Assembly (NCBI GenBank): GCA_025934395.1 | Contig: JAICYC010000009.1 | Location: 1-64,000 of the forward strand | Source: Solirubrobacteraceae bacterium | GTDB taxonomy: Bacteria; Actinomycetota; Thermoleophilia; Solirubrobacterales; Solirubrobacteraceae | Direction of reading: 5' to 3' | Length of the DNA: 64,000 nt | Part shown: one piece after another, positions 24,437 to 32,509 of the stretch | How the letters are laid out: every line of letters starts with the position of its first letter | Numbering within the stretch: position 1 is the first letter of the stretch | Translations under genes and position numbers: made by a program | The notes under the pieces: model-generated | Seen by the model: the letters and a program-made list of their open reading frames with translations, nothing else | Databases searched by the model: none | Told to the model about the DNA's origin: nothing

Positions 24437-25983
24437 TTCAGAAGCTCGCGGACGTAGCGCTGGTGGAGCCGGCCGAGCGGCGTCTTCTCCGGATGGAAGC
24501 CGATCGCCTGCCACACCAATCCAGCCGCGGGCACCCACACGATGATCAGATAGGTTCCCACGACCGCCACCGCCGTTCGCAGGCGCCGCGAGGAGGACAG
24601 CGCGGCCAGCGGCAGCACCCACAGCACGTACCAGGGCAGCACCCAGCTGAGGGTCACGAGGAGCGTCACGCTGGCCCAGCCGCTCGAGGCGATCGCGTCG
24701 CCGTGGCGGTACGCCGCGCGCATGCACGCGAGCAGCGAGCACGCGAGCAGCAGCGTCATGATCGTGCGCAGCGCCGCGGTCTCGCCGCCCGCCCCGATCG
24801 CGAAGCCGATCAGGTTGGGCACGCTCTCCTGCGCCACCACCTGGCTCTGGGTCGAGAGGTCCGGGATGTGCAGGCCGAACGCAACCAGGCTCGCGAGGCC
24901 GAGCGCCGCGCCCGCGGCGAGCATGCCGATCACCATCTGCGCGAGCCCGCGGCGCGAGCGCAGCATCCCTGCGAGCACGATCGGGATCAGGATCCCGCCG
25001 GACGCCTTGAACGCCGCAGCCGTCACGAACGCTGCGCCGGCGCCGATCTCGACCCACGACAGCGGCAGCAGCCAGTCGCGCACCCCGCCCAGCACCTTCG
25101 GCGCCGCCCGCGCGCGCACCCGCCCCAGCAGCAGCAGGTAGAAGCCGAGCACGATGCAGAACATCATCAGGAAGTCGTTGTGGTCGCCGCCGAGGCCCCA
25201 CACGAGCACGATCGGGTTCAAGCCGACGAACGCCACGGCGCTCACCGGGTCCCGGCCGAGCAGTCGCGCGCAGCGCCACACGAGCGCGATCGTCGCGAGG
25301 CTGACGAGCGCGATCAGGCACTTCAGCGCCCAGAACGAGCCTGCGACGCCGAGCGGCACCACGGCGAACGTCAGCAGCGTGAACAGCGGACCGTACGGGC
25401 TGAGCAGCTGGTGCCAGTTGCTCAACAGGAACGCGGGATCTCGGTGCGGCTCGACGATCGGGATCGACGTGTACGGGTTGAGGTGGTAGAGCACCTCCAT
25501 GCGGCCGTAGTTGATGTAGTTGAACACGTCCGTGAGCGCCATCGGTGGGGCGAGCACGAAGATCGCGTGCACCGCCACGATCGCGCCCACCACCCAGCGC
25601 GCGGACAGGTGCGTGACGTTGCGCAGGAGCACGAGGTAGCCCACGAACATCGCCACGACGATCGCCGAGAACAGGTACCGCAGCGTCGTGGGGTTGCTCG
25701 TCAGCCCCGGCCACAGCCCGCCGAGCGGGCCCGCCATCCAGTCCGGGAAGTAGTTCGCGTGCGACGTCGGCGCGAGCCCGCTCGGACGGTCGGCCGCCAC
25801 GATCACGATCAGCAGGCTGAGCGCGACTACGACCGAGAGGCCAACCGCACCCGCCGCGCGGGCGGTGTCGATGCCGGCCACCGCCCCGGCGGACGGTCGC
25901 AGCGAGCCGCGACGGGAGGGACGGCTCTCGAGCGCGGGCGCAGGTGAGCCGGGTAGTGGAACGGTTGTGGCCTGGCCCGCCAT
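24433..25983 (-). CDS. Polytopic GT-C mannosyltransferase-like protein (MptB-like)
   Basis: 516 residues with roughly a dozen hydrophobic segments, for example VGLSVVVALSLLIVIVAA near residue 50. The motif region MALTDVFNYINYGRMEVLYH followed by LNPYTS and LLSPYGPLFTLLTF matches polyprenol-phosphomannose-dependent alpha-1,6-mannosyltransferases of the MptB type, which extend mannan or lipoglycan cores outside the membrane. WVLPWYVLWVLPLAALSSSR near the C terminus is also typical. Specificity for mannose is inferred. A cold-shock gene lies upstream on the same strand, separated by a strong hairpin. Confidence 0.75.
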   Translation of the reverse strand: MAGQATTVPLPGSPAPALESRPSRRGSLRPSAGAVAGIDTARAAGAVGLSVVVALSLLIVIVAADRPSGLAPTSHANYFPDWMAGPLGGLWPGLTSNPTTLRYLFSAIVVAMFVGYLVLLRNVTHLSARWVVGAIVAVHAIFVLAPPMALTDVFNYINYGRMEVLYHLNPYTSIPIVEPHRDPAFLLSNWHQLLSPYGPLFTLLTFAVVPLGVAGSFWALKCLIALVSLATIALVWRCARLLGRDPVSAVAFVGLNPIVLVWGLGGDHNDFLMMFCIVLGFYLLLLGRVRARAAPKVLGGVRDWLLPLSWVEIGAGAAFVTAAAFKASGGILIPIVLAGMLRSRRGLAQMVIGMLAAGAALGLASLVAFGLHIPDLSTQSQVVAQESVPNLIGFAIGAGGETAALRTIMTLLLACSLLACMRAAYRHGDAIASSGWASVTLLVTLSWVLPWYVLWVLPLAALSSSRRLRTAVAVVGTYLIIVWVPAAGLVWQAIGFHPEKTPLGRLHQRYVRELLN

Positions 25984-26018
25984 CTAGCCCCGGGGACGAT
26001 ACCCGCCCCGCATACAAG

Positions 26019-26045
26019 GAGGGCCCGCGATCATCGCGGGCCCTC
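26019..26045 (-). terminator. Intrinsic terminator-like hairpin downstream of the cold-shock gene
   Basis: A perfect 12-bp stem, GAGGGCCCGCGA and TCGCGGGCCCTC, with a 3-nt TCA/TGA loop, begins 26 nt after the csp stop. No long U-run follows, which is common in high-GC actinobacteria. It would separate csp from the downstream mannosyltransferase gene. Confidence 0.75.
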
Positions 26046-26070
26046 GGCAAGCTTGCTGTGGCCCTGAGGC

Positions 26071-26274
26071 CTAGATCGTGGTGACGTTGACCGCCTTCGG
26101 GCCCTTGTCGCCCTGCTCCGGGTCGTAGGAGACCTTGGCCCCCTCCTGCAGCGAGCGGTACCCCTCGCCGTTGATCCCGGTGTGATGGACGAAGAGGTCC
26201 TTGTCACCGTCGTCAGGGGTGATGAAACCGAACCCCTTGTCGTCGCTGAACCACTTAACGGTGCCGGTGGGCAT
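26071..26274 (-). CDS. Cold-shock protein, CspA family
   Basis: 67 residues: [20 protein letters not shown] with RNP1-like KGFGFI and RNP2-like LFVHHT. It is a single cold-shock domain that binds single-stranded nucleic acid and acts as an RNA chaperone or antiterminator. The ribosome binding site GGAGGAG lies about 10 nt before the ATG and sits in a potential 9-bp hairpin with the upstream leader, so translation may be controlled by RNA structure. Length and sequence are typical. Confidence 0.97.
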   Translation of the reverse strand: MPTGTVKWFSDDKGFGFITPDDGDKDLFVHHTGINGEGYRSLQEGAKVSYDPEQGDKGPKAVNVTTI

Positions 26275-26284
26275 GTGTAGTTAC

Positions 26285-26319
26285 TCCTCCACGGGTTTGT
26301 GCGTGCTGCACGCGGAGGA
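26285..26319 (-). promoter_or_regulatory. RBS-sequestering hairpin in the cold-shock gene leader
   Basis: In the reverse-strand leader, UCCUCCGCG (26319-26311) can pair with CGUGGAGGA (26293-26285): nine consecutive pairs including one G-U, with a 17-nt loop. The 3' arm is the Shine-Dalgarno sequence. An alternative short hairpin GCGUG/CACGC (26313-26301) competes with the 5' arm. This is a plausible temperature- or protein-sensitive switch. Confidence 0.5.
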
Positions 26320-26480
26320 TGCTGCTAGAGCTTCGACCTGCGAGCGCTTGCACTGCTTTTCGCCGGATCATCAGCCGGCCAGACAGCACGACCGTAGCAC
26401 GTAGACGGGCGGCGATGTTGTCCGGATGTTGCGAGCTCCCGAGCGGGTTTCGCGCGATCGCACCTGCGACCCGGAGCATC

Positions 26481-26486
26481 TAGGGT
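26481..26486 (+). promoter_or_regulatory. -10 box TAGGGT, 7 nt before the reductase start
   Basis: TAGGGT, spacer GGCTCGC (7 nt), then GTG 26494. This decides between the two candidate GTG starts of the next gene. Confidence 0.45.
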
Positions 26487-26493
26487 GGCTCGC

Positions 26494-27312
26494 GTGAGCA
26501 TCAGACCGTTGCTGCCACCGGGCGCGCCGGCGAGCGCCGCGGAGCTCGTCACCGGCTTCGGGCTGTGGGAACGCGGCAGCGACGACGGTCCGCGTCCGCG
26601 CGTGCTGCTGAACATGGTCAGCAGCCTCGACGGCCGCGGCTCGCTGGAGGGGCGCTCGGCCGGCCTCAGCGGGCCCGCCGACCGAGAGCTGTTCCACGCC
26701 CTGCGCACCGCGGCCGACGCGGTGCTCGTCGGCGCGGGCACGTTGCGCACGGAGCGCTACGGGCTGCTGATCCGCGACTCCGCGCGGGTCCGAGCGCGAG
26801 AGGAGCACGGCTTTCCGGCGCAGCCGCTCGCGGCGATCGCAACGACGAGCGTCGCCCTCGACCCGGACCTGCCGCTGCTCGCCTCCCCGGAAGCTCGCGT
26901 GGCGATCCTCACCGCCTCGACGGCGTCGCTGGAGGGTGCCCGCGCGAGCGTCGAGTACATCCGCGCGGGCACCGCGGGCACGCTCGACCTGCACGCCGCG
27001 CTGGTGCAGCTGCGCGAAACGTTCGGCGTGGAGCTCGTGCTGTGCGAGGGCGGGCCGCACCTCGCCGGCCAGCTCGCTGCGGACGGGCTGCTCGACGAGC
27101 TCTACCTGTCGCTCTCCCCCGGTCTCGCGGGCGCCGATCCGCACGCGGAGGAGACGCTGCGGATCATCGCGGGCGTGGACCTCGACCCGCCGGTGACGCT
27201 GGAGCTGCTCGGCGTGCTGACGAGCGACTCCCACCTGTTCCTGCGCTACCGCGTCGTCTCTGCCGAGCGCGTCTCGCGCGAGACGATCGAGAGCAGCTCG
27301 CTGGCGAGCTGA
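26494..27312 (+). CDS. RibD C-terminal/dihydrofolate reductase-like pyrimidine reductase
   Basis: About 272 residues from GTG 26494 (VSIRPLLPPGAP). PRVLLNMVSSLDGRGSLEGR, then ADAVLVGAGTLRTERYG and VELVLCEGGPHLAGQLAADG, are signatures of the RibD reductase domain. Stand-alone members may reduce the riboflavin pathway intermediate 5-amino-6-ribosylamino-uracil phosphate or another NADPH-linked substrate. No deaminase domain is present. The last 67 bp overlap the convergent MscS gene, so both C termini share DNA. Confidence 0.82.
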   Translation: MSIRPLLPPGAPASAAELVTGFGLWERGSDDGPRPRVLLNMVSSLDGRGSLEGRSAGLSGPADRELFHALRTAADAVLVGAGTLRTERYGLLIRDSARVRAREEHGFPAQPLAAIATTSVALDPDLPLLASPEARVAILTASTASLEGARASVEYIRAGTAGTLDLHAALVQLRETFGVELVLCEGGPHLAGQLAADGLLDELYLSLSPGLAGADPHAEETLRIIAGVDLDPPVTLELLGVLTSDSHLFLRYRVVSAERVSRETIESSSLAS

Positions 27313-28217
27313 CGGCCCTGGGAGGCGACGAGCGGCGTGGCAGCGATGCGCACGACCACCTCCTCGCCGTCCAGCTCCTCGAGCGTGATCCGCGGCGCGT
27401 CGCGCAGCGGTGTCTGCAGCGACTTCTCGAGGATCTCCTGCAGGTCGCTCGGCGTCATGCCCGAGCGCAGGCGCGCCCGCAGCTTGACCGCCTCGGGCTC
27501 GCGCAGCGGCAGCACCGCCACGTTGAGCACCACGCTGTTGGGGACCATGATCGAGTCGTCACCCGTTGCGAAGGTGGTGTAGAGAAGGCCCAGCGAGCTG
27601 ACCGTTCCCTCGACCTGGCCCGCCAGCTGGCCGCCCTGCAGGCGCACGCGCTCACCCACACGGAACGGGCGCGCGCTGAGCAGCACCGTCCCCGCGATCA
27701 TGTTGCCGAGCGTCTGCTGGGCCGCCAACCCCAGGACCACCGCCGTGAACGCGCCGCCAAGCGCGAGCGTGCGCGCTTCCACCCCGGCGACACGCAGCGC
27801 CACGAAGAACGCCACCACGACCGTCACGAGACGGATCACGAAGCCCACGGTGCCCGCCGTGGCGGGGTCCAGGCGGCGGAACAGCGCCGGCCCCAGCCCT
27901 CGCCCCATGTCGCGGGCGATCGCCCACCCGAGGATCAGCAGCGCGATCACCGTCGCCACGCGGATCGGCGTGTCGATCGCCGTTTCGAGCGTCGCGGGCC
28001 CGGGCCTGCCGTGGACGCGCGGGCCGGGCGAGCCGAACCACTCCACGCGGTGGTCGAACAGCACGACCACAGCCACGAACAGCGGCACCAGCACCACGGC
28101 CTCCAGCCGCGCGCGCTTGACCACACGAGGGTTGATCTGCCTCAGCAGCCCGACCTCCTTCCAGGACTGGCTGCGGGTTTCGAACATCCGCTGGGGCGCT
28201 TTGGGGCGCTCGGGCAT
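27246..28217 (-). CDS. MscS family mechanosensitive channel
   Basis: 323 residues. Three hydrophobic helices lie in the N-terminal half (AVVLVPLFVAVVVLF, VATVIALLILGWAIA, LVTVVVAFFVALRVAG). The pore-lining segment ALGGAFTAVVLGLAAQQTLG is followed by the conserved ARPFRVGERVRL beta domain entry and TTFATGDDSIMVPNSVVLN. It would open under membrane tension to release solutes on osmotic downshock. The C-terminal codons overlap the convergent reductase gene by 67 bp. Confidence 0.92.
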   Translation of the reverse strand: MPERPKAPQRMFETRSQSWKEVGLLRQINPRVVKRARLEAVVLVPLFVAVVVLFDHRVEWFGSPGPRVHGRPGPATLETAIDTPIRVATVIALLILGWAIARDMGRGLGPALFRRLDPATAGTVGFVIRLVTVVVAFFVALRVAGVEARTLALGGAFTAVVLGLAAQQTLGNMIAGTVLLSARPFRVGERVRLQGGQLAGQVEGTVSSLGLLYTTFATGDDSIMVPNSVVLNVAVLPLREPEAVKLRARLRSGMTPSDLQEILEKSLQTPLRDAPRITLEELDGEEVVVRIAATPLVASQGRQLASELLSIVSRETRSAETTR

Positions 28218-28254
28218 CGGTCAATGATGGCGCACGTGCAGCGCCGGCTCCGGC

Positions 28255-29169
28255 CTAGGACTGCGTGTAGATCACCATCGCGCCGCCGAACACCAGGCAG
28301 TAGATCGCGAACGGGATCAGGGTACGGGTCTTGAAGTAGCGCATCAGGAAGCGCACCGTGAACACGGCGGTGATGGCCGCGGTGATGCATGCGACGAGCG
28401 CCTGGCCGCGGATGCCGTCACCGAGGTGGCCGAACAGGTCGGGGCTCTTGAAGAGCCCCGCCGCGAGGATGATCGGCGTCGCCAGCAGGAACGCGAAGCG
28501 CGCCGCGTCGCGGTGGTCGAGGCCACGCGCGAGACCGGCGCCCATCGTCACGCCGTCGCGGCTGATCCCGGCGACGAGCGCGGTGGACTGGGCGAAGCCC
28601 ACCACCACCGCCTCGCGGTAGTCGAGCGTGGCGAGCTCGCGGGCGCCGTCGGGCTTCGCGCCCTCGCGGATCGCGAGTTCGCGCACCTCCGCACGCTTGC
28701 GGTAGCGCTCGGCGGCGAACAGCACCAGCCCGTTGACCATCAGGAAGATCGCCGCCACTTCGGGCTTCGCAGTGAGCGTGCGCAGCGGGTGCTCCAGCGC
28801 GAGCCCGATCAGGCCCGCCGGGATGCTCGCGATCACGATCAGCCACGCCAGGCGCTCGTCGCTGTCCTCGGCTCGACGCTTCGCGAGGGTGCGGAAGAAC
28901 GCTTTCACGATCACCACGTAGTCGTTCCAGAAGTAGATCAGCAGCCCGATCGCGCTGCCCAGGTGCAGCGTCACCACGAACGCCAGCCAGAACGACTCCG
29001 ACTGGGACTGGACGTCGACCAGGTTGTTCCATCCGAACAGCGTGGGGAACAGCACCGTGTGCCCGAGGCTCGAGATCGGAAACAGCTCGGTGACCCCCTG
29101 CAGGACGCCCAGCACGACGGCTTCGAAGTAGTTGAGCGCGGCCGCGAGCGGCAAGACGATCGTGTACAT
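28255..29169 (-). CDS. uppP: Undecaprenyl-diphosphatase
   Basis: 304 residues, multi-spanning. FEAVVLGVLQGVTELFPISS is the E-x3-E and serine-containing active-site region, and LVAGISRDGVTMGAGLARGL the second motif (G-x-S-R family). It dephosphorylates undecaprenyl diphosphate so the lipid carrier can be reused by peptidoglycan and polysaccharide assembly, which links it to the glycan locus downstream. TAGGCT, 9 nt upstream of the ATG, is a leaderless-type -10 candidate. Confidence 0.95.
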   Translation of the reverse strand: MYTIVLPLAAALNYFEAVVLGVLQGVTELFPISSLGHTVLFPTLFGWNNLVDVQSQSESFWLAFVVTLHLGSAIGLLIYFWNDYVVIVKAFFRTLAKRRAEDSDERLAWLIVIASIPAGLIGLALEHPLRTLTAKPEVAAIFLMVNGLVLFAAERYRKRAEVRELAIREGAKPDGARELATLDYREAVVVGFAQSTALVAGISRDGVTMGAGLARGLDHRDAARFAFLLATPIILAAGLFKSPDLFGHLGDGIRGQALVACITAAITAVFTVRFLMRYFKTRTLIPFAIYCLVFGGAMVIYTQS

Positions 29170-29178
29170 GGCCGCGAG

Positions 29179-29184
29179 AGCCTA
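29179..29184 (-). promoter_or_regulatory. -10 box TAGGCT before uppP
   Basis: Reverse-strand TAGGCT, 9-nt spacer, ATG 29169. TTGCGC lies 15 nt upstream as a weak -35. Confidence 0.4.
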
Positions 29185-29431
29185 GAGGACGGGGGTTGGG
29201 CGCAACGTTACGGGCGTTGCACGTGAACGAACCCTCATCCAGGCCGCACGGCCGGCCCACCCGCGCCCCGGAGGCGTGACGATCTCGCGAAAGAGGCCTT
29301 CGGGGAACAGCGATGCCCCACCGCAACCAACCGCGCGGCGGCGGGTTGGAACAATTGGGCGCGGGACGCGTGGCGCCCGCGCGCCTGTGCCTGTGGCACG
29401 AACACGCAAGCGAACACGGAGGAACCGTCAG

Positions 29432-30451
29432 ATGACGAGCAGGATGCGACGCTTCACCACGACGGCTGCACTGGCCGCGTGTGCCGTGCTCGCGCTGCCC
29501 GCGCTCGCCGGCGCCCGCGAAATCCGCCCGCGCGCGACGACCGGCGCGGCGACGCACATCCTCGGCTCCTCGGCGCTGCTGACCGCCTCGATCGACCCGG
29601 AGGGCGTGGAAACCTCCTACTACTTCCAATACGGCACGACCGCTGCCTACGGCGTGCAGACGCCCACGCTGAGCGCCGGCGCGGGCACCGCCAAGCTCAA
29701 AGTCGGCCAGGCGATCGGGGGTCTGCAGCCCGGCGCCACCTACCACTTCCGCGTCGTCGCGGTGAACGTCAACGGCGCCGCGGTGGCGGGCAAAGACCAC
29801 CTGTTCAAAGCGAAGGGCGCTGCGCTTTCGTTCGTGATCAAACACCTGCAGCAGGACGTGTACGGCACGCCGTTCGTGCTGTCCGGTGCGCTGACGGGGT
29901 TCGGCAACGGCGGCCACCGGGTGGCGCTGCAGGCGAGCCCCTTCCCGTTCCTGGAACCGTTCACCGAGATCGGCATCCCGGGGATCACCAACGCGGCCGG
30001 CGCGTTCTCCTTCCGGGTGGCGAACCTGGTCTCGGACACGCAGTTCCGGGTGAGCACGCTCGATCCCCTTCCCGTGTACAGCCCCGTGGTGACCGTGTCG
30101 GTCATCCCCCGCGTGAGCCTGCACGTGCACACCAGCTCGCAGCGCGGCGTGGTGCGGCTCTACGGCACGATCACGCCCGCGGTCAACGGCGCCAAGGTGA
30201 GCTTCCAGGTGCTCAAAGCGGTCCGCCCCGGCAAGAACGAAATCACCGAACGCTGGACCGGGCAGTTCTCGACCGTCGCGAAGCGCAACACGGGCAACAC
30301 CTCGCGCTTCAGCGTCGTCGCGACCGTCCGCCACGGCGGGCGCTACCGCGCCTACGTCAAGCCGCCCGCCGGCAACAGGCTCTCGGCCGGGCCCGGCACG
30401 ACCACGGTCGTGCTCCACTCGGTCCGGCGCGGAACCACCCACGGGAAATAG
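29432..30451 (+). CDS. Secreted protein with a fibronectin type III-like domain
   Basis: About 339 residues from the ATG at 29432, preceded by GGAGGA. It has a Sec signal peptide (RFTTTAALAACAVLALPALAGA). Residues 45-120 read like a fibronectin type III domain (VETSYYFQYGTTAAYG, GLQPGATYHFRVVAVNVNG). Two further beta-rich repeats follow. No anchor or catalytic motif is seen, so an extracellular adhesive or structural role is guessed. Glu codons are mainly GAA, unlike most neighbours. The catalogue start at 29276 is in the untranslated leader. Confidence 0.78.
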   Translation: MTSRMRRFTTTAALAACAVLALPALAGAREIRPRATTGAATHILGSSALLTASIDPEGVETSYYFQYGTTAAYGVQTPTLSAGAGTAKLKVGQAIGGLQPGATYHFRVVAVNVNGAAVAGKDHLFKAKGAALSFVIKHLQQDVYGTPFVLSGALTGFGNGGHRVALQASPFPFLEPFTEIGIPGITNAAGAFSFRVANLVSDTQFRVSTLDPLPVYSPVVTVSVIPRVSLHVHTSSQRGVVRLYGTITPAVNGAKVSFQVLKAVRPGKNEITERWTGQFSTVAKRNTGNTSRFSVVATVRHGGRYRAYVKPPAGNRLSAGPGTTTVVLHSVRRGTTHGK

Positions 30452-30505
30452 CCGCGCCCGCGCGGAACCGCCCGCGCCGCGGTGCGCTGGGGCGCCCGCG
30501 CGCGG

Positions 30506-32509
30506 CTAGAGCAGGCCTCGCGCGCGCAGCAGCTCCAGCACGCGCTCGACCTCGTCGTCGACCGTTTCGCGGTGGCTGCCGAGCACGAGGTCCGGCTCGG
30601 CGGGGCGCTCGTACGGCGCGCCCACGCCCGTCATCCCCTCGAGCTCGCCGGCGCGCGCCCGCGCGTACAGGCCCTTGGGGTCGCGCTCCTCGCACAGCTC
30701 CAGCGGTGCGTCGACGAAGATCTCCAGGAACTGCAGGCCGTCGAGGTCGTGCAGCCCCGAGGCGGCTTCGCGATCGGCGGCGTAGGGGCTCACCAGGCTC
30801 ACCAGCGCGATCGTGCCGGACTCGGCGAGCAGGCGTGCGACGTGCGCGGTGCGCCGCACGTTCTCCGTGCGCGCGCGCTCGTCGAAGCCGAGGTCGCCGT
30901 TGAGCCCGTGGCGCAGGTTGTCGCCGTCGAGCAGGAACGCGGGGTGCCCCGCTTCGATCAGGCGCTCCTCGACAGCGGCGGCGACGGTCGACTTGCCCGC
31001 ACCGGGCAGGCCCGTGAACCACAGGGTCGCGCCGCTGTGCCCGAGTGAGCTCCAGCGGCGCTCCCGCGTCATGCGCGTGCCCTGCCAGCGCACGTTGGGG
31101 CTGCGCTCGGTCCTCGCCTCCGCCTCTTCCTCGACCTCGGTGTCGAGGATCACGCCCGCCCCGACCGTTTCGTTGGTTGCCTCGTCGATCACGATCAGGC
31201 TGCCCGTGACGCGGTTGCGGCGGTAGGAGTCGAACACGATCGGCGCGCTCAGCTGCAGGTGCACGCGCGCGAGGTCGTTCATCTCGAGGGTGGTGGCGCC
31301 GTCGTCGCGGCGCAGGCTTTCCACGTCGATCCGGTAGCGCACGTCGACGCCCCCCACGAGCGCCGTGCGCGTGGTGTGCTTGACCAGGTAGCGCCGTCCG
31401 CTGCTCAGCGGCCGCTCGGACATCCAGCAGAGCATGCACTCGAAGCTGTTGCTGACCGTGGGCTGGTTCTGCGGACGCACGATCGTCGAGCCGCGGCTGA
31501 TGTCGATGTCGTCCTCCAGGCGCAGCGCCACCGACATCGGCGGGAACGCCTCGTCGATCGTCCCCGAGAAGGTGTCGATCCCGGCCACGCGCGTGTGGTG
31601 GCCGCCCGGGAGCACGACCACTTCGTCACCCGCACGCAGCACGCCGCCCGCCATCTGGCCGCCGTAGGCGCGGTAGTCGGCGAGCGTGCTCGCCGGCGGC
31701 CGGATCACGTACTGGACCGGGAAGCGCACGTCGATCAGGTTCCGGTCGGAGGCGATGTGGACGTGCTCGAGGTGGTACAGCAGCGGCGGCCCCTGGTACC
31801 AGGACATGTTCTCCGAGCGCTCCACCACGTTGTCGCCGAGCAGCGCCGAGATCGGGATGAACGTGACGTCGGGCATCTCCAGGCGCGCGGCGAACGCGTC
31901 GAACTCCTCGACGATGCCTTCGAAGATCCCCTCGTCGAAGTCGACGAGGTCCATCTTGTTGACGCACACGACCACGTGCGGGATCCCGAGCATCGAGCTG
32001 ATGAACGCGTGCCGCTTGGACTGCGCCACGACCCCCTTGCGCGCGTCGACGAGCACGATCGCCAGGTCGGCGGTAGAGGCGCCGGTGACCATGTTGCGCG
32101 TGTACTGCTCGTGCCCGGGGGTGTCGGCGATGATGAAGCGCCGCTGCGCGGTCGCGAAGTAGCGGTAGGCGACGTCGATCGTGATCCCCTGCTCGCGCTC
32201 CGCCCGCAGCCCGTCGGTCAGGAGCGAGAGGTCCAGGAAGTCGTGGCCCATCCGCTCGCTGGTCTGCTCGACGTGGGCGAGCTGGTCGGTGAGCACCTGC
32301 TTGGAGTCGTAGAGCAGGCGCCCGATCAGCGTGCTCTTGCCATCGTCGACCGAGCCCGCGGTGGCGAACCGCAGGAGGTCGGCGGGCCGCTCGGTGAGGC
32401 GGCGGAAGATCTGCTCGGCGCTCTCGCCGTCGTGCGGAGGCTGGTGGGGGGCGACGTGGCTGTTCCCGTTCTCCAGGGCGCTCGTGAGGCGCTGCTCGCG
32501 GGCGTCCAT
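30506..32509 (-). CDS. cysNC: Bifunctional sulfate adenylyltransferase subunit 1 / APS kinase
   Basis: 667 residues. The N-terminal CysN GTPase has TAGSVDDGKSTLIGRLLYDS (G1), DTPGHEQYTRNM (G3) and VNKMDL (G4). The C-terminal APS kinase domain starts around residue 480 with LWFTGLPGAGKSTVAAAVEE and contains FLLDGDNLRHGLNGDLGF. It activates sulfate to APS with CysD, then phosphorylates APS to PAPS, the donor for sulfotransferases. It begins immediately after the cysD stop. No PAPS or sulfite reductase gene is present in the window, so a sulfation role is plausible. Confidence 0.97.
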   Translation of the reverse strand: MDAREQRLTSALENGNSHVAPHQPPHDGESAEQIFRRLTERPADLLRFATAGSVDDGKSTLIGRLLYDSKQVLTDQLAHVEQTSERMGHDFLDLSLLTDGLRAEREQGITIDVAYRYFATAQRRFIIADTPGHEQYTRNMVTGASTADLAIVLVDARKGVVAQSKRHAFISSMLGIPHVVVCVNKMDLVDFDEGIFEGIVEEFDAFAARLEMPDVTFIPISALLGDNVVERSENMSWYQGPPLLYHLEHVHIASDRNLIDVRFPVQYVIRPPASTLADYRAYGGQMAGGVLRAGDEVVVLPGGHHTRVAGIDTFSGTIDEAFPPMSVALRLEDDIDISRGSTIVRPQNQPTVSNSFECMLCWMSERPLSSGRRYLVKHTTRTALVGGVDVRYRIDVESLRRDDGATTLEMNDLARVHLQLSAPIVFDSYRRNRVTGSLIVIDEATNETVGAGVILDTEVEEEAEARTERSPNVRWQGTRMTRERRWSSLGHSGATLWFTGLPGAGKSTVAAAVEERLIEAGHPAFLLDGDNLRHGLNGDLGFDERARTENVRRTAHVARLLAESGTIALVSLVSPYAADREAASGLHDLDGLQFLEIFVDAPLELCEERDPKGLYARARAGELEGMTGVGAPYERPAEPDLVLGSHRETVDDEVERVLELLRARGLL

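Noticed and set aside
23138-26050. 970-residue reverse ORF spanning rhodanese to csp
   Set aside because: It runs through recognised genes in another frame and has a low-complexity Arg/Gly composition; the true reverse gene is 24433..25983.
27700-28227. ORF of 175 residues on the plus strand opposite MscS
   Set aside because: Shadow ORF with Thr/Ala/Arg bias and no start signal; MscS motifs on the reverse strand are clear.
29276-29431. Possible SAM-type riboswitch in the leader of the Fn3-like gene (GATGCCCCACCGCAACC)
   Set aside because: The GCAACC core resembles SAM riboswitches, but the remaining conserved helices are not found and the downstream gene has no methionine link.
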